A DNA stretch of 30,345 nt from CAJWBT01 sp964401855 (GCA_964401855.1 CAYOAF010000064.1:1-30345); one strand, 5' to 3'; shown: positions 1 through 8,357, counted from the stretch's first letter. Translations and numbers: made by a program. Notes: a model not told the origin generated them from the letters alone.

Positions 1-452
1 GATGTGCTTGAAGGGAGAAGGGAACGGATTCTACAGCGCAGAAAGGAGGCGAAGACTCTAACGATCGATAGGCGAAGACTTCATAACCGGACCTGCAGGG
101 AGTTCACCCAGGCTCTTCCACACCCCTGATCTCTCGGGTCCCTAACTGTCCCATTTGTGCTGGTTGCCAACAGTGATACTGAATTATTTACTTGTTTCTG
201 CCTCAAGAAGCTGCCATAAATCGCCAAACACCGTAGATCCGGCAAAGTTGCCTGTTGTCGCCTAATTAGTGAGACGTTCAACTGATATTCTAAGATATTG
301 CCCTAATGTCTTCCGAATCACCTAATTCGATAAGGTGGAGATGCTGGCCGACAAAGGGTGCTATACCGTTTACCACGGGCCTATGCCTGAGGTTGGGTTC
401 GGGGGTTTATGAGATACTATGAAACAATAGTGTTAGTGGGGCAACACCGGTG
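1..452. other. Left-edge stretch without a supported gene
   Basis: This stretch is clearly more AT-rich than the genes around it and has no reading frame that I can assign to a family. Frame 1 is open from the window edge to a TGA at 127-129 (42 codons, rich in Arg and Lys). It could be the tail of a gene that starts outside the window, but that length can also occur by chance. A 12-bp perfect palindrome (AACACCGGTGTT, 443-454) straddles the stop codon of the thiolase gene that ends here on the minus strand. No tRNA or obvious repeat was seen. Confidence 0.5.
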
Positions 453-1652
453 TTAGAGCGGTGTCTGTGCCGTTCGTTGGAAGATGGTAGCCACACCCTG
501 GCCACCGCCTACACACATGGTAACCAAACCCAACTCGTCACCGCGCAACTCCATCTCTTCCATAAGTTTGACGGTCATGATGGCGCCAGTGGCGCCGACC
601 GGATGACCTAGGCTTATGCCACTGCCATTGACGTTGGTGTTCTCCAAGCTCATGCCCAGCTCTCGCATACAATAGAGAGCCTGGGAGGCGAAAGCCTCGT
701 TGAGCTCGATGAGGCCGATGTCGTCCAGAATCATGCCAGCCTTCTCTAATGCCTTGCGTACTGCGGGGACGGGACCGATACCCATGATGGCGGGTTCGAC
801 GCCGGCGACGGCGCGAGTATGCCAACGCATCCTGGGTTTGATGCCTAGCTCAGCGGCTTTCTCAGCGGACATGATTACGACCATGGCGGCGCCATCGTTA
901 ATGCTTGAAGCGTTGCCAGCGGTGACTGTCCCGTCTTTCTTGAATACGGGAGAAAGCTGGGCCAGCCGTTCCACGGTGGAATCTTCGCGAGGACCCTCGT
1001 CCCGAGACACTACGATCGGTTCGCCCCGGCGCTGGGGTACAGTCACTGGAGAAATTTGGTGATCAAATCGGCCATCATTTATGGCGGCCACTGCCCGCTG
1101 GTGACTGATGGCGGCCAACTCGTCCTGGTCCTTGCGGCTGACGCCAAAACGCTCGGCCACGTTCTCGGCGGTTACACCCATGTGGTAAAGATTCACAGGA
1201 CATCCGAGGCCTTTCAGCAGACTATCGGTGAGGGCGCCGTCTCCCATACCCAGGCCGTCGAAGCGTGCCTTGTAGCCAATTAGATAAGGGGACTGGCTCA
1301 TGTTTTCGATGCCTCCGGCGACGGCGATATCCACCTCACCGGTCTTGACCATTAGGGCGGCGTTGTTAATTGCTTCCAGACCGGAGGAGCACTGACGGTT
1401 GATGGAAATGGTGGGAACCTCATCAGGGATACCCGCCCCCAGGGAGGCCAGCCGGCCGGCGTAACCGGACTCGGCAGCCTGGAGGGCGTTGCCAATCACC
1501 ACCTCTTCGACCTGGTCCGGACGTAAGTTGGCCTGAACCAGCGCGGCTTTGATGACCATGGATCCCAGCTCCGACGCCGAAACGTCCTTGAAGGCTCCTC
1601 CGAAGCGACCGATGGGCGTGCGGGCACCGCTGACGATGACGGCCTCTCGCAT
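453..1652 (-). CDS. Acetyl-CoA C-acyltransferase (thiolase)
   Basis: This is a thiolase of 399 residues, the normal length for the family. It catalyses either thiolytic cleavage of 3-ketoacyl-CoA or condensation of two acetyl-CoA molecules in the cytoplasm. The protein starts MREAVIVSGARTPIGRFGG. Nucleophilic Cys88 lies in RQCSSGLEAI, NEAF is at about 317-320, the GHPVGATGA loop carries His350, and Cys380 lies in MCVGGGQG, so the catalytic set is complete. The frame stays open upstream to 1745, but the ATG at 1652 is preceded by GGAGGTCATCA, a strong ribosome binding site, and the family N-terminus begins here. The gene stands alone on the minus strand, next to an IS3 remnant. The sequence does not distinguish beta-oxidation from biosynthetic use; the other acyl-CoA genes nearby favour catabolism. 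Confidence 0.95.
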   Translation of the reverse strand: MREAVIVSGARTPIGRFGGAFKDVSASELGSMVIKAALVQANLRPDQVEEVVIGNALQAAESGYAGRLASLGAGIPDEVPTISINRQCSSGLEAINNAALMVKTGEVDIAVAGGIENMSQSPYLIGYKARFDGLGMGDGALTDSLLKGLGCPVNLYHMGVTAENVAERFGVSRKDQDELAAISHQRAVAAINDGRFDHQISPVTVPQRRGEPIVVSRDEGPREDSTVERLAQLSPVFKKDGTVTAGNASSINDGAAMVVIMSAEKAAELGIKPRMRWHTRAVAGVEPAIMGIGPVPAVRKALEKAGMILDDIGLIELNEAFASQALYCMRELGMSLENTNVNGSGISLGHPVGATGAIMTVKLMEEMELRGDELGLVTMCVGGGQGVATIFQRTAQTPL

Positions 1653-1716
1653 TGATGACCTCCCCAACTTTTCTCTGAATGGTTCTTGATTGCCGATACT
1701 CGGTGCGGACGCCGAA

Positions 1717-1745
1717 ACGATACCACAGCCATCAGTGAGGGGCAA
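1717..1745 (-). promoter_or_regulatory. Candidate sigma70-type promoter for the thiolase
   Basis: On the minus strand TTGCCC (1740-1745) and TATCGT (1717-1722) are separated by exactly 17 nt. Each matches the consensus at four of six positions. It lies about 65 nt upstream of the chosen ATG and so supports the start at 1652 rather than a longer protein. Confidence 0.35.
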
Positions 1746-1866
1746 TCACGGATTCTTGGCGGGCCGTGAAGGGTCTAATCACCACTAAAGACCTAGGCGA
1801 GTATCGATCACAGCTTGCACTAATCCCGCATAGTGTCAGCTGCCCCGTGTGCCTTGGTGGGCTAGG

Positions 1867-2266
1867 TTATTTGACACAGACGGGAGCCACCTCCAAATAC
1901 TCCGCGGTGAGCCTCCTCTGAGCAGGCCTAGGGCTTTTTTTAGAGCACGTCCTGTAGCATCTGCTTGTCCAGGCTCAGGTCCGCCACCAATTGGCGCAGC
2001 TTCCGGTTCTCCTCCCCTAGGATCTTCAGCCTCCGCACCTCCGCTACCCCTAGGCCAAAGAACTTCTTCTTCCACCGGTAGTAAGTCTGCTCGCTGACCC
2101 CCATCTTTCGACAGACCTCGGGCACCAGGGTGCCGCCCTCGGCCTGCCTCAGGGCGAACGCGATCTGTTCCGGGGAATATCGGGACTTCTTCATGGGACG
2201 ACCCTCCTTACGGTCTGTTTCATCATCCCGCAAAACTCGCATTCCCACTGAACCAGTTTTCGGGGT
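1867..2266 (-). mobile_element. Remnant of an IS3-family insertion sequence (orfA side only)
   Basis: The minus strand carries the 5' part of an IS3-family element. A likely terminal end starts at 2266 with TGACCCCGAAAACTGG, followed by orfA at 2194-1940. The orfA frame closes with TAA at a run of seven A residues (minus strand, 1934-1940). In another frame the sequence continues KKSPRPAQRRLTAEYLE, which looks like the normal downstream part of OrfA, to a TAA at 1867-1869. Nothing resembling the DDE integrase OrfB follows, so the element is truncated and should not move by itself. The exact right boundary and any target duplication could not be located. Confidence 0.7.
1940..2194 (-). CDS. 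IS3-family transposase OrfA (helix-turn-helix), truncated element
   Basis: This frame encodes 84 residues starting MKKSRYSPEQIAFALRQAE. It is the N-terminal helix-turn-helix subunit typical of IS3-family elements, which binds the element ends. The helix-turn-helix covers about residues 10-42 (GTLVPEVCRKMGVSEQTYYR). It is followed by the leucine-zipper-like stretch LGEENRKLRQLVADLSLDKQ at 59-78, through which OrfA and OrfAB normally multimerise. AAGGAGGG lies about 7 nt before the ATG at 2194. The frame stops at an A-rich run, where IS3 elements often shift frame, but the required OrfB is absent. It is most likely a non-functional relic. Confidence 0.8.
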   Translation of the reverse strand: MKKSRYSPEQIAFALRQAEGGTLVPEVCRKMGVSEQTYYRWKKKFFGLGVAEVRRLKILGEENRKLRQLVADLSLDKQMLQDVL

Positions 2267-2347
2267 CAAGACCAGGAGCCGGGGCGCGGGTACTATCATT
2301 CCTCCGGACGCCACCCTGAGATTCGAAGTGGAGCTGCTCGAAATCCG

Positions 2348-2845
2348 CTAGCGCCGGTGGGAGGGCACCCGGCCGAACCATTCATCCAAGCCTTTGCGCA
2401 CCATGACCTCCCGGCGTCCTGCCGTTCGTGATAGATAGCCCTGTTCCACCAGGCAGACCACCAGCTCCCGGCCCAGAGCACCCCCCAGGTGTTGATTCCC
2501 TTCGGTCCAGTCCAGGCACCCAAAGGCGAATTGGCCTCCGGATTTCCTTGCGGAAGCGATGTCCACGCCACGGGCGTCCATCGCCAGGGCGCCGGCTGCA
2601 CTGAGCGTGTACCGCACCCGGCGGTCAGGGCCTATTTCGGTGTCTTCGTCCAGCCATCCCAGCTTGAGCATGGTGTCCATGAAGCCGACCCCCGCGATAC
2701 CGGCCAGGTGCCCGTAGCACGTGCGCGCCCTTCGCAGGGATGTATCGCGGCGGACCTCTCGCGCGGCCTGAGGGCTGATTTTCGGCCGCATACGCAGCGG
2801 TCCCGGGTGCCGGTCTGCCGGCGAATTCAGGTTCTCGTCAGTCAT
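2348..2845 (-). CDS. ArsR-like regulator C-terminal domain, lacking the winged helix
   Basis: The protein has 165 residues. Residues from about 40 onward match the C-terminal half of the roughly 220-residue ArsR-type transcriptional regulators: RARTCYGHLAG, then a second half with FGCLDWTEGNQHLGGALGRE and a final EWFGRV. The usual N-terminal winged helix-turn-helix (about 100 residues) is missing. The frame runs upstream to 2953, but that extension has no helix-turn-helix character. GGAGG sits 9 nt before the ATG at 2845, so the short form may be a real gene. It would lack DNA binding and could be a ligand-binding or dimerising remnant. It lies beside the IS3 relic, so truncation by rearrangement is plausible. 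The ligand is unknown. Confidence 0.65.
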   Translation of the reverse strand: MTDENLNSPADRHPGPLRMRPKISPQAAREVRRDTSLRRARTCYGHLAGIAGVGFMDTMLKLGWLDEDTEIGPDRRVRYTLSAAGALAMDARGVDIASARKSGGQFAFGCLDWTEGNQHLGGALGRELVVCLVEQGYLSRTAGRREVMVRKGLDEWFGRVPSHRR

Positions 2846-3094
2846 TCTTCGAAGCCTCCAACCAATCTCGCTGGGAGAGGAAAGCCGGCGCCTCTCCCCA
2901 GACTCGCCGGTTCGTACATGACGGATTTTCCCTGCTGGTGTCGAGCTTGTCAATCCACGGCCGCCGGCCCAGGCCCTTGCCGGAGGTTCCGAAGCCTGAG
3001 GGATGGCCGCCGGAGCCGGGGTCTGTGCGGCTCATTCTTCTGCAGCCATGACCGGCCGATCCTGCCATCAACGTGGGACATTGTCTCTCCTCCC

Positions 3095-3123
3095 TTTACA
3101 GGGCCCCGATCTGACAGTATATT
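3095..3123 (+). promoter_or_regulatory. Sigma70-type promoter for the GlcG/HbpS gene
   Basis: TTTACA (3095-3100), a 17-nt spacer and TATATT (3118-3123) form a promoter with five of six consensus bases in both boxes. It ends about 30 nt before the ATG at 3155, leaving a short leader that contains TGGAGGA as ribosome binding site. Confidence 0.6.
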
Positions 3124-3154
3124 GAGCCCAAGCCCACCATTGGAGGATGTTTTG

Positions 3155-3568
3155 ATGTATAACAAGCCCATGCTGAGCCTGGAAGAGGCCCATACCGCCA
3201 TTGCGGCGATGACCGAGGAGTACAACCGGGACACCAACCGGCGCAAGGTGGACATGGTGGTGGTGGACGACGCCGGGAACCTGATTGCGTATGCTCGCAT
3301 GGATCGATGCTTGAGGCCGAGCTTCGCCATCCGCAAGGCCTACACCGCGGCCATCCGAGGAATGGATACGCTGGCCTTGGCCGAGCAACTGAAAGCCCAA
3401 GGCCGGACCATCGAGTCATTCGGTGACCCGCAGCTCATCGCCATTCCCGGAGGGGTTACCGTGCTCAAAGACGGCGCTGTCGTCGGCGCGATGGCCGTCG
3501 GCGGTCTGCCCAGCGGCATCGACGATGAAGTGATCGCCAAGGCGGGACTGAAGGCCCTGAACCTCTAG
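3155..3568 (+). CDS. GlcG/HbpS family heme-binding-like protein
   Basis: The protein has 137 residues, a typical length for the GlcG/HbpS (DUF336) family. Diagnostic stretches are LSLEEAHTAIAAM near the N-terminus, VVVDDAGNLIAYARMD in the middle, SFAIRKAYTAA, and the C-terminal IPGGVTVLKDGAVVGAMAVG and DDEVIAKAGL. Members are small cytoplasmic or secreted proteins; some bind heme or cobalamin-like ligands, and many have no known role. No signal peptide is visible here. The start at 3155 follows TGGAGGA by about 7 nt; the frame remains open far upstream, but that part is unrelated sequence. The gene stands alone behind its own promoter. No glycolate oxidase genes are nearby, so a role in glycolate use cannot be inferred. 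Confidence 0.9.
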   Translation: MYNKPMLSLEEAHTAIAAMTEEYNRDTNRRKVDMVVVDDAGNLIAYARMDRCLRPSFAIRKAYTAAIRGMDTLALAEQLKAQGRTIESFGDPQLIAIPGGVTVLKDGAVVGAMAVGGLPSGIDDEVIAKAGLKALNL

Positions 3569-3637
3569 CAGCGCTTCTTCCTGATACCGGGTCAGGAGAG
3601 GTATTCCGCAATCGCGCATGAGGATTCGAGTGCTGCC

Positions 3638-3666
3638 GTATGGGCAGGTTTGAAACCCGCCCATAC
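3638..3666. repeat. 13-bp inverted repeat with 3-nt loop
   Basis: GTATGGGCAGGTT (3638-3650) and AACCCGCCCATAC (3654-3666) form an almost perfect hairpin (one mismatch) around TGA. It lies about 70 nt after the GlcG/HbpS stop. No T run follows, so it resembles a dispersed palindromic repeat more than a classical terminator. It could still slow transcription or protect the 3' end. Confidence 0.6.
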
Positions 3667-3941
3667 ATCACGGCGCCCGCCCGAAATTCCCTGAGAGGTC
3701 TCTTTACCTTGCATTGATGAGACCCAGGACCGTCTCCAGAATAATCAGTCCCGCCGCACTGTGGCCACCGTCAGACCGGCATGCCGTGGGGCGCCGCATG
3801 ATAGACTGGGGCGTGGCCGAATCGCGATGGGACCGGCCTGGGGGACCCGACATGAAGCGGGGTTGCCGGTGCTCGCGATGTCGCCCCGGTTGAGCAACCT
3901 CGGCCCGCGATAGGCGAACGGAGAGAGTGGAAGGAGGCCCG

Positions 3942-4751
3942 ATGAACTACGAAACCCTGTATCTGGAGAGGACCGGCCACATGGCTATCCTCACCCTGAA
4001 CCGGCCGGACCGGATGAACGCCATCAACCATCAGCTGAGGACTGAACTCAACTTGGCCCTGGACGAGGTGGCCGGAGAGTTCCCCGATACTCGAGTGCTG
4101 ATCATCACGGGGGCGGGGCGGGGCTTCTGCTCCGGCGCGGACGTGAGCGACCAGGCCGCACGCCTGCCCCAGTCACAAGAACAGGAACCCCCGCAACAGG
4201 GCGCGGACGCGGCCCTATCCCAGAGCAGAACAGCCGTAGCCCCCCGCCTGCCGCTCTTACCTCAGCCGGTCATTACCGCGGTCAACGGGGTGGCGGTGGG
4301 CGCCGGATTGTCAATCGCCCTGGCCAGCGACATCCGCGTCGCCTCCGACAAGGCCCGGTTCTCCTCCATCTTCATCAAGCGCGCCGGGGTCCCAGACAAC
4401 GGCGCTTCCCACCTGTTGCCTGCTCTGGTAGGGCCGGGAGTGGCTGCGGAGATGGCCCTCACCGGCCGCATCTACGATGCCCAGTGGGCCTACCGGGTGG
4501 GCCTGGTGAACCAGGTGGTCCCAGCAGACCAACTGCTGGACGCTGCCAAGTCGCTGGCCCAGGAGATCACCTCCAACCCGCCCCGGGCGGTCCGGGCCAC
4601 CACGCAAATCCAGAACTCCCACGTCCCTGACCTGCAAGAGGTGGACCGGTTGGAACGGGAAGCCAATCTCCCAACAAACGACAGTGAGGACCGGCGTGAG
4701 GCGATTCTCTCATTCCTAGAGAAGCGGGAGCCGGTGTACAAGGGCCGGTAG
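3942..4751 (+). CDS. Enoyl-CoA hydratase/isomerase (crotonase) family protein
   Basis: This is a crotonase-fold acyl-CoA enzyme of 269 residues. The first oxyanion-hole segment is GAGRGFCSGADVSDQ (about 58-72) and the second is NGVAVGAGLSIALASDIR (about 110-127). In the catalytic-acid region the sequence is VPDNGASHLLPALVG, with Asp where classical hydratases carry Glu; this is the pattern of PaaG-type isomerases and some other crotonases. The enzyme could therefore be an enoyl-CoA isomerase rather than a hydratase. A roughly 30-residue insert rich in Gln and Pro (about 70-100) separates the two oxyanion segments. AAGGAGG lies just before the ATG at 3942. The gene is single and converges on the ThDP enzyme at 4915-6552. 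Confidence 0.92.
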   Translation: MNYETLYLERTGHMAILTLNRPDRMNAINHQLRTELNLALDEVAGEFPDTRVLIITGAGRGFCSGADVSDQAARLPQSQEQEPPQQGADAALSQSRTAVAPRLPLLPQPVITAVNGVAVGAGLSIALASDIRVASDKARFSSIFIKRAGVPDNGASHLLPALVGPGVAAEMALTGRIYDAQWAYRVGLVNQVVPADQLLDAAKSLAQEITSNPPRAVRATTQIQNSHVPDLQEVDRLEREANLPTNDSEDRREAILSFLEKREPVYKGR

Positions 4752-4851
4752 GAAATGGGACGATGAGTTGGTAGTCCGGCACCACGTGATGGCCAGGGTT
4801 GGCGCCCATGGGGATTCATCCATAGGTGGGACTCCGGCGTACATTTGAGGA

Positions 4852-4897
4852 AAATCCCTCTGTGTCCCCCTTTGTAAAGGGGGACACAGAGGGATTT
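4852..4897. terminator. Perfect 22-bp palindrome between convergent genes
   Basis: Two perfectly complementary 22-nt arms (4852-4873 and 4876-4897) flank a 2-nt loop. The arms end in TTT and begin with AAA on either strand, and their centre is CCCCCTTT/AAAGGGGG. The hairpin lies between the ends of two convergent genes (4751 + and 4915 -), where a bidirectional terminator is expected. The length and perfection also fit a dispersed palindromic repeat. Confidence 0.6.
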
Positions 4898-4914
4898 CGT
4901 TCACCCGACGCCGG

Positions 4915-6552
4915 TCAGCCGTAGGGTCTTCGGGCCTCCAGGTTGGTGTGTATGTCCAGCAAGACCGTCTTGCCTTCCCGGTTGAGTTGCTGTGCCCTGA
5001 CCAGGGCCGGGCCCACTTCGGGAGGCTGGTTGACGGTGACGCCGACGGCTCCCATACCTTCAGCGATCTTGGCGTAGTCACCGCCCATGCGGGTGACACC
5101 GTAGAGTTTGCTGGCGGTGGGAAAGCCGCCGGGATAGGTGGCCATGCCGCCGTTGTTCAGTACAATGGTGGTGATGGGCGCCCCCGACCGGACCGAGGTC
5201 TCGATGTCCAGGCCGGACATGCCGAAAGCGGCGTCGCCCATGAGGTTCAGGCAGAACTTATCAGGTGCGGCCAGCTTGGCCCCTATCATCAACGGGATGC
5301 CGAAGCCCAGGTGAGTGGTCTTGCCCCAACCGATGTAACTGTGGGGAGTGGAGGCCGCGTAAAAGGGCACCATGCTGTCCCGGGGCGCGCCGGCGTCATG
5401 GGTTACGACGCTGTTCTCCTTATCCAGTGCCCGGTCCAATTCGCTGATCACCCGGTAGGTCCCGATGGGCACCTCATCGGAGTTCAAAAGGGGCGCCCAC
5501 TCGTCCATCCACTGTTTTCGGATCTTGGCTATCTCCGCCGCCACCCCGTTCTGGTCTTTCCTTCCCGTGCCGCCAATCTGAGCCTTGACCTCATCAATCA
5601 TCGCCCGGAGGGTCAGCTTGGCATCGCCGGGCAACCCAACGTCAACGGAGAAATCCTTGTTGATGTCTTCGATGCTTTCGACGCTGTGGAGGATCACTTT
5701 GCCATCTGGGATCGGCTGTCCGTAGTTGGTCCGGGTCATGCTGGAACCGACCGCGAAAAGAACGTCGGAATCCTTGATCCACGTCCGTGCAGCAAGCGAC
5801 GTGGCGCGGCTGCCCGCCCCCAGAGAGAGGGGATGGCACTCGTCGAAGGACGACTTGCCGGGCATGGTAGTGAAGACCGGTATCTGGGTTAGCTCGGCCA
5901 ACTCCCTCAGCTCTTCGGTAGCCGAGGCGAAGAGCACCCCTGCGCCGGACCAGATGAGAGGCTTCTTGGCGTTGAGCAGAAATTTGACGGCTTCAGCCAC
6001 GTCGCTTTTGGAAGGCGATTGAAGCAGCCGTTTGGGCGGTTGATAGTTGAGCGCGGAGTCTGGGGCTTCTTCGGAGCCCACGTCGGCTGGAATCTCCACT
6101 ATCACCGGGCCGCCGCGCCCGTTGCGCAGGGCATGGAAAGCCCGCCGCATGACCGCGGCCACCTGGCCGGCTTGGTAGATAACCTCGGCTTGTTTGGATA
6201 CGGTGCGGTAGGTGCGCGCCGGCGAGAAATTGGGGCGGACGGAGTGCTGGCTGAGTGGTGGGCCGCCCGGGAGATAGAGAATGGGTACGTTGTCGGCGAA
6301 AGCTTGGGCGAGGCCGCCCATGGAGTTCTCAGAGCCGGGACCGCCCTGTGAAATGGCCACGCCGAATTTCTTGCGGTCGTTCATGCGGCTGTACCCGTCG
6401 GCGGCCATCAGCGCGCCCCGCTCCTGCCTGAACATGATGGTCCGGATGCCTTCCTTGGCCACCGCTTCAATCATCGGGTTGGTTGGGAAACAGGTCACCA
6501 GTTCGACGCCTTCGGTTTTTAGAACCCGGGCTACAGCTTCAACAACGTTCAT
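4915..6552 (-). CDS. Thiamine-diphosphate-dependent enzyme, acetolactate synthase-like
   Basis: The protein has 545 residues and the three-domain layout of the acetolactate synthase/benzoylformate decarboxylase superfamily. The N-terminal PYR domain carries the conserved Glu44 in FRQERGALMAADGYSR, which activates the cofactor. A central domain follows. The C-terminal PP domain has the ThDP/Mg motif running from GDAAFG (439-444) to NN (466-467). It probably decarboxylates a 2-keto acid and may transfer the product to an acceptor; the substrate cannot be read from sequence. No regulatory (IlvN-like) subunit or branched-chain amino acid gene is nearby, so biosynthetic acetolactate synthase is unlikely. 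The ATG at 6552 is preceded by an AGGA-type binding site. The gene is divergent from the DapA-family gene at 6925. Confidence 0.88.
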   Translation of the reverse strand: MNVVEAVARVLKTEGVELVTCFPTNPMIEAVAKEGIRTIMFRQERGALMAADGYSRMNDRKKFGVAISQGGPGSENSMGGLAQAFADNVPILYLPGGPPLSQHSVRPNFSPARTYRTVSKQAEVIYQAGQVAAVMRRAFHALRNGRGGPVIVEIPADVGSEEAPDSALNYQPPKRLLQSPSKSDVAEAVKFLLNAKKPLIWSGAGVLFASATEELRELAELTQIPVFTTMPGKSSFDECHPLSLGAGSRATSLAARTWIKDSDVLFAVGSSMTRTNYGQPIPDGKVILHSVESIEDINKDFSVDVGLPGDAKLTLRAMIDEVKAQIGGTGRKDQNGVAAEIAKIRKQWMDEWAPLLNSDEVPIGTYRVISELDRALDKENSVVTHDAGAPRDSMVPFYAASTPHSYIGWGKTTHLGFGIPLMIGAKLAAPDKFCLNLMGDAAFGMSGLDIETSVRSGAPITTIVLNNGGMATYPGGFPTASKLYGVTRMGGDYAKIAEGMGAVGVTVNQPPEVGPALVRAQQLNREGKTVLLDIHTNLEARRPYG

Positions 6553-6924
6553 CTTCCTGTCGCTCCATTGAGATCTTAGGGGGATGTTAGGCGATTCTGC
6601 CGGTTCCGGTGGCCGGCAGGCGGGTGGTATTTGAGTGTGAACATTCTAAAGATAGATGCTCCGGCGTTCCGGGTCAACACCACGAGCCGGAATGGCGAAA
6701 CGGCTTCTCCTTGCGCCCCGGCTATGGGGCTACTAGAATTGAGGGAACTGGAAGCGCGTGTTTTCGATCATTGGGTCCATGCGGGTGAATCGGCGAGGGC
6801 CGGTACCGCAAGACATACTGTGGACCCGGCCCATCGGCTTTCCGGTGATGGGCCGCACTTTGAGGCTTGGTCCGTACCGGGAGACGGTACACCAAGAACA
6901 AACCAAAGGAGGCGGGGAGAAACC
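6553..6924. other. Divergent intergenic region
   Basis: This 372-bp gap separates two genes that point away from each other and must hold both promoters. No pair of boxes stands out. A frame open from 6631 into the downstream gene encodes about 98 low-complexity residues with no family resemblance, and is better read as leader sequence. AAAGGAGG at 6905-6912 lies 12 nt before the next ATG. Confidence 0.45.
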
Positions 6925-7854
6925 ATGCCAAACAACGGAATCCGAGGAGTTATCGTCCCTATTTTGACTCCGCTGAACCCCGACGAGACGGTGGACACCA
7001 AATCCCTCAGGCGGCTGATCGACTACCTGATCGGCAACGGTGTCCACGGCATCTGGATCTCAGGCACGACAGGCGAGTTTGCGTCACTGTCCGATAGAGA
7101 ACGCCTCATCAGCATTGAGACGTGTGTGGACGAAGTTGCCGGCCGCGTGCCGATTATTGGCAATGTGTCCGGGGCCAGCACCCAATTGTCGCTCAATTTG
7201 GCGCTGGCGGTGCAGGAAATGAAATTGGATGGCGTGGCCGTCACTCCCCCATACTACTTCCCGAATGCTCAGGACGAGTTGCTGGACCATTTCCGCTACA
7301 TTCGCGACCGCTCTGGGCTGCCCCTTTGGGTCTACAACATTCCTCAGACAGTCAAGACGGCGGTCGCCCCCGGCACCATCGCCACTCTGGCCGGCGAGGG
7401 AGTTGTCGTCGGCGTGAAAGACAGCTCCGGTGCGGGCGAGTTGCTGGCGGAACTCAACATGCTGTGTCAGCAAGGCGACCTCCAACTGCTGCGGTTCCTG
7501 GGCACGATGTTCCGTATTACCAGCGCCGGGTCGGTTGGAGTTCACGGCGTAATCCCGGCAATCGCCAATCTGGTTCCCGGGGTTGCCGCACGAGGCTGGG
7601 AGGCCGGTGAGGCTGGCGACGCCGATACTGTGAAAGGGTGCAACGGGCAGTTGATGGCGGCGGCCGGAATATTCCGTATCGCCAAGGGTGGCGGACCGAA
7701 CGCCGCTAGCTTGGCCGGCATGAAGTCGGCGCTGAAGGTAATGGGGGTTCTGGACAGCGACACAGTATCCAGGCCGCTGAGGCCGCTGACCGATGACGAG
7801 AAACAAAGGATACCCGGTATCCTCGACGGCCTGGGGCTGTCCAACGGCGCGTGA
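6925..7854 (+). CDS. DapA/NanA family aldolase (dihydrodipicolinate synthase-like)
   Basis: The enzyme has 309 residues and belongs to the class I aldolases with a (beta/alpha)8 barrel that form a Schiff base with pyruvate or a related keto acid. GTTGE (47-51) is the carboxylate-binding loop, Tyr138 lies in VYNIP, and the Schiff-base Lys165 lies in VGVKDSSG. The catalytic set is complete. The family includes dihydrodipicolinate synthase, N-acetylneuraminate lyase, and sugar-acid dehydratases or aldolases. There are no lysine biosynthesis genes nearby, and the neighbours look catabolic, so a keto-acid lyase or aldolase is as likely as DapA. The longer frame begins at 6631, but the family N-terminus and AAAGGAGG select 6925. 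Confidence 0.9.
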   Translation: MPNNGIRGVIVPILTPLNPDETVDTKSLRRLIDYLIGNGVHGIWISGTTGEFASLSDRERLISIETCVDEVAGRVPIIGNVSGASTQLSLNLALAVQEMKLDGVAVTPPYYFPNAQDELLDHFRYIRDRSGLPLWVYNIPQTVKTAVAPGTIATLAGEGVVVGVKDSSGAGELLAELNMLCQQGDLQLLRFLGTMFRITSAGSVGVHGVIPAIANLVPGVAARGWEAGEAGDADTVKGCNGQLMAAAGIFRIAKGGGPNAASLAGMKSALKVMGVLDSDTVSRPLRPLTDDEKQRIPGILDGLGLSNGA

Positions 7855-7952
7855 TCCTTGGGACGCGCCGGTGAGGCCTGGCGGCCGAAATGATTGGGCG
7901 AGAGTGATCATGGCCCGCGTTGTAGAGAAGGTCTGAATCCGGTGATGACGCG

Positions 7953-8357
7953 ATGAGTTCTTCGCCAAATGTGACGATCGAGCCCGCCAAGAATGAAGAC
8001 TTGCCCGAAATCCTGGCCCTGCTGGAACGAAGTGGCCTACCTCTGACCGGCTACGCGGACCATCTGGCCACGGCGCTGGTGGGGCGGGAAGGACAGCGCA
8101 TCGTGGCGAGCGCCGCGATGGAGCTTTACGGGCCGGCGGGGTTGCTCCGCTCGGTGGCCGTGGATGAGTCCTGGCGCGGCCGCGGTCTCGGGAAGCGGAT
8201 CGCCCTGGCTGCCATGGCCCTGTCCCGGAAGCACGGCACCGGCGCCATCTACCTACTGACGGAAACGGCGCCAACCTTCTTCGCCAGCCTCGGTTTCGAA
8301 GCCGTCGAACGCAACGCGGTGCCCACCACGGTAAAGCTTGGTTGGAGTTTACGATAG
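7953..8357 (+). CDS. GNAT family N-acetyltransferase, ArsN2-like
   Basis: This is a 134-residue single-domain GNAT acetyltransferase that uses acetyl-CoA. The pyrophosphate-binding motif is RSVAVDESWRGRGLGKRIAL (about 66-85). The downstream stretch YLLTETAPTFFASLGFEAVERN and the final VPTTVKLG resemble the ArsN2-type group, sometimes linked to arsenic resistance. No ars genes are adjacent, so the substrate is uncertain. The ATG at 7953 has only a weak upstream binding site. It lies 98 nt after the DapA-family gene in the same direction and may be cotranscribed with it. Confidence 0.85.
   Translation: MSSSPNVTIEPAKNEDLPEILALLERSGLPLTGYADHLATALVGREGQRIVASAAMELYGPAGLLRSVAVDESWRGRGLGKRIALAAMALSRKHGTGAIYLLTETAPTFFASLGFEAVERNAVPTTVKLGWSLR

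Noticed and set aside
1..129. Possible C-terminal end of a gene entering from the left
   Set aside because: Forty-two open codons are too few to decide and match no family; only the open frame and charged composition speak for it.
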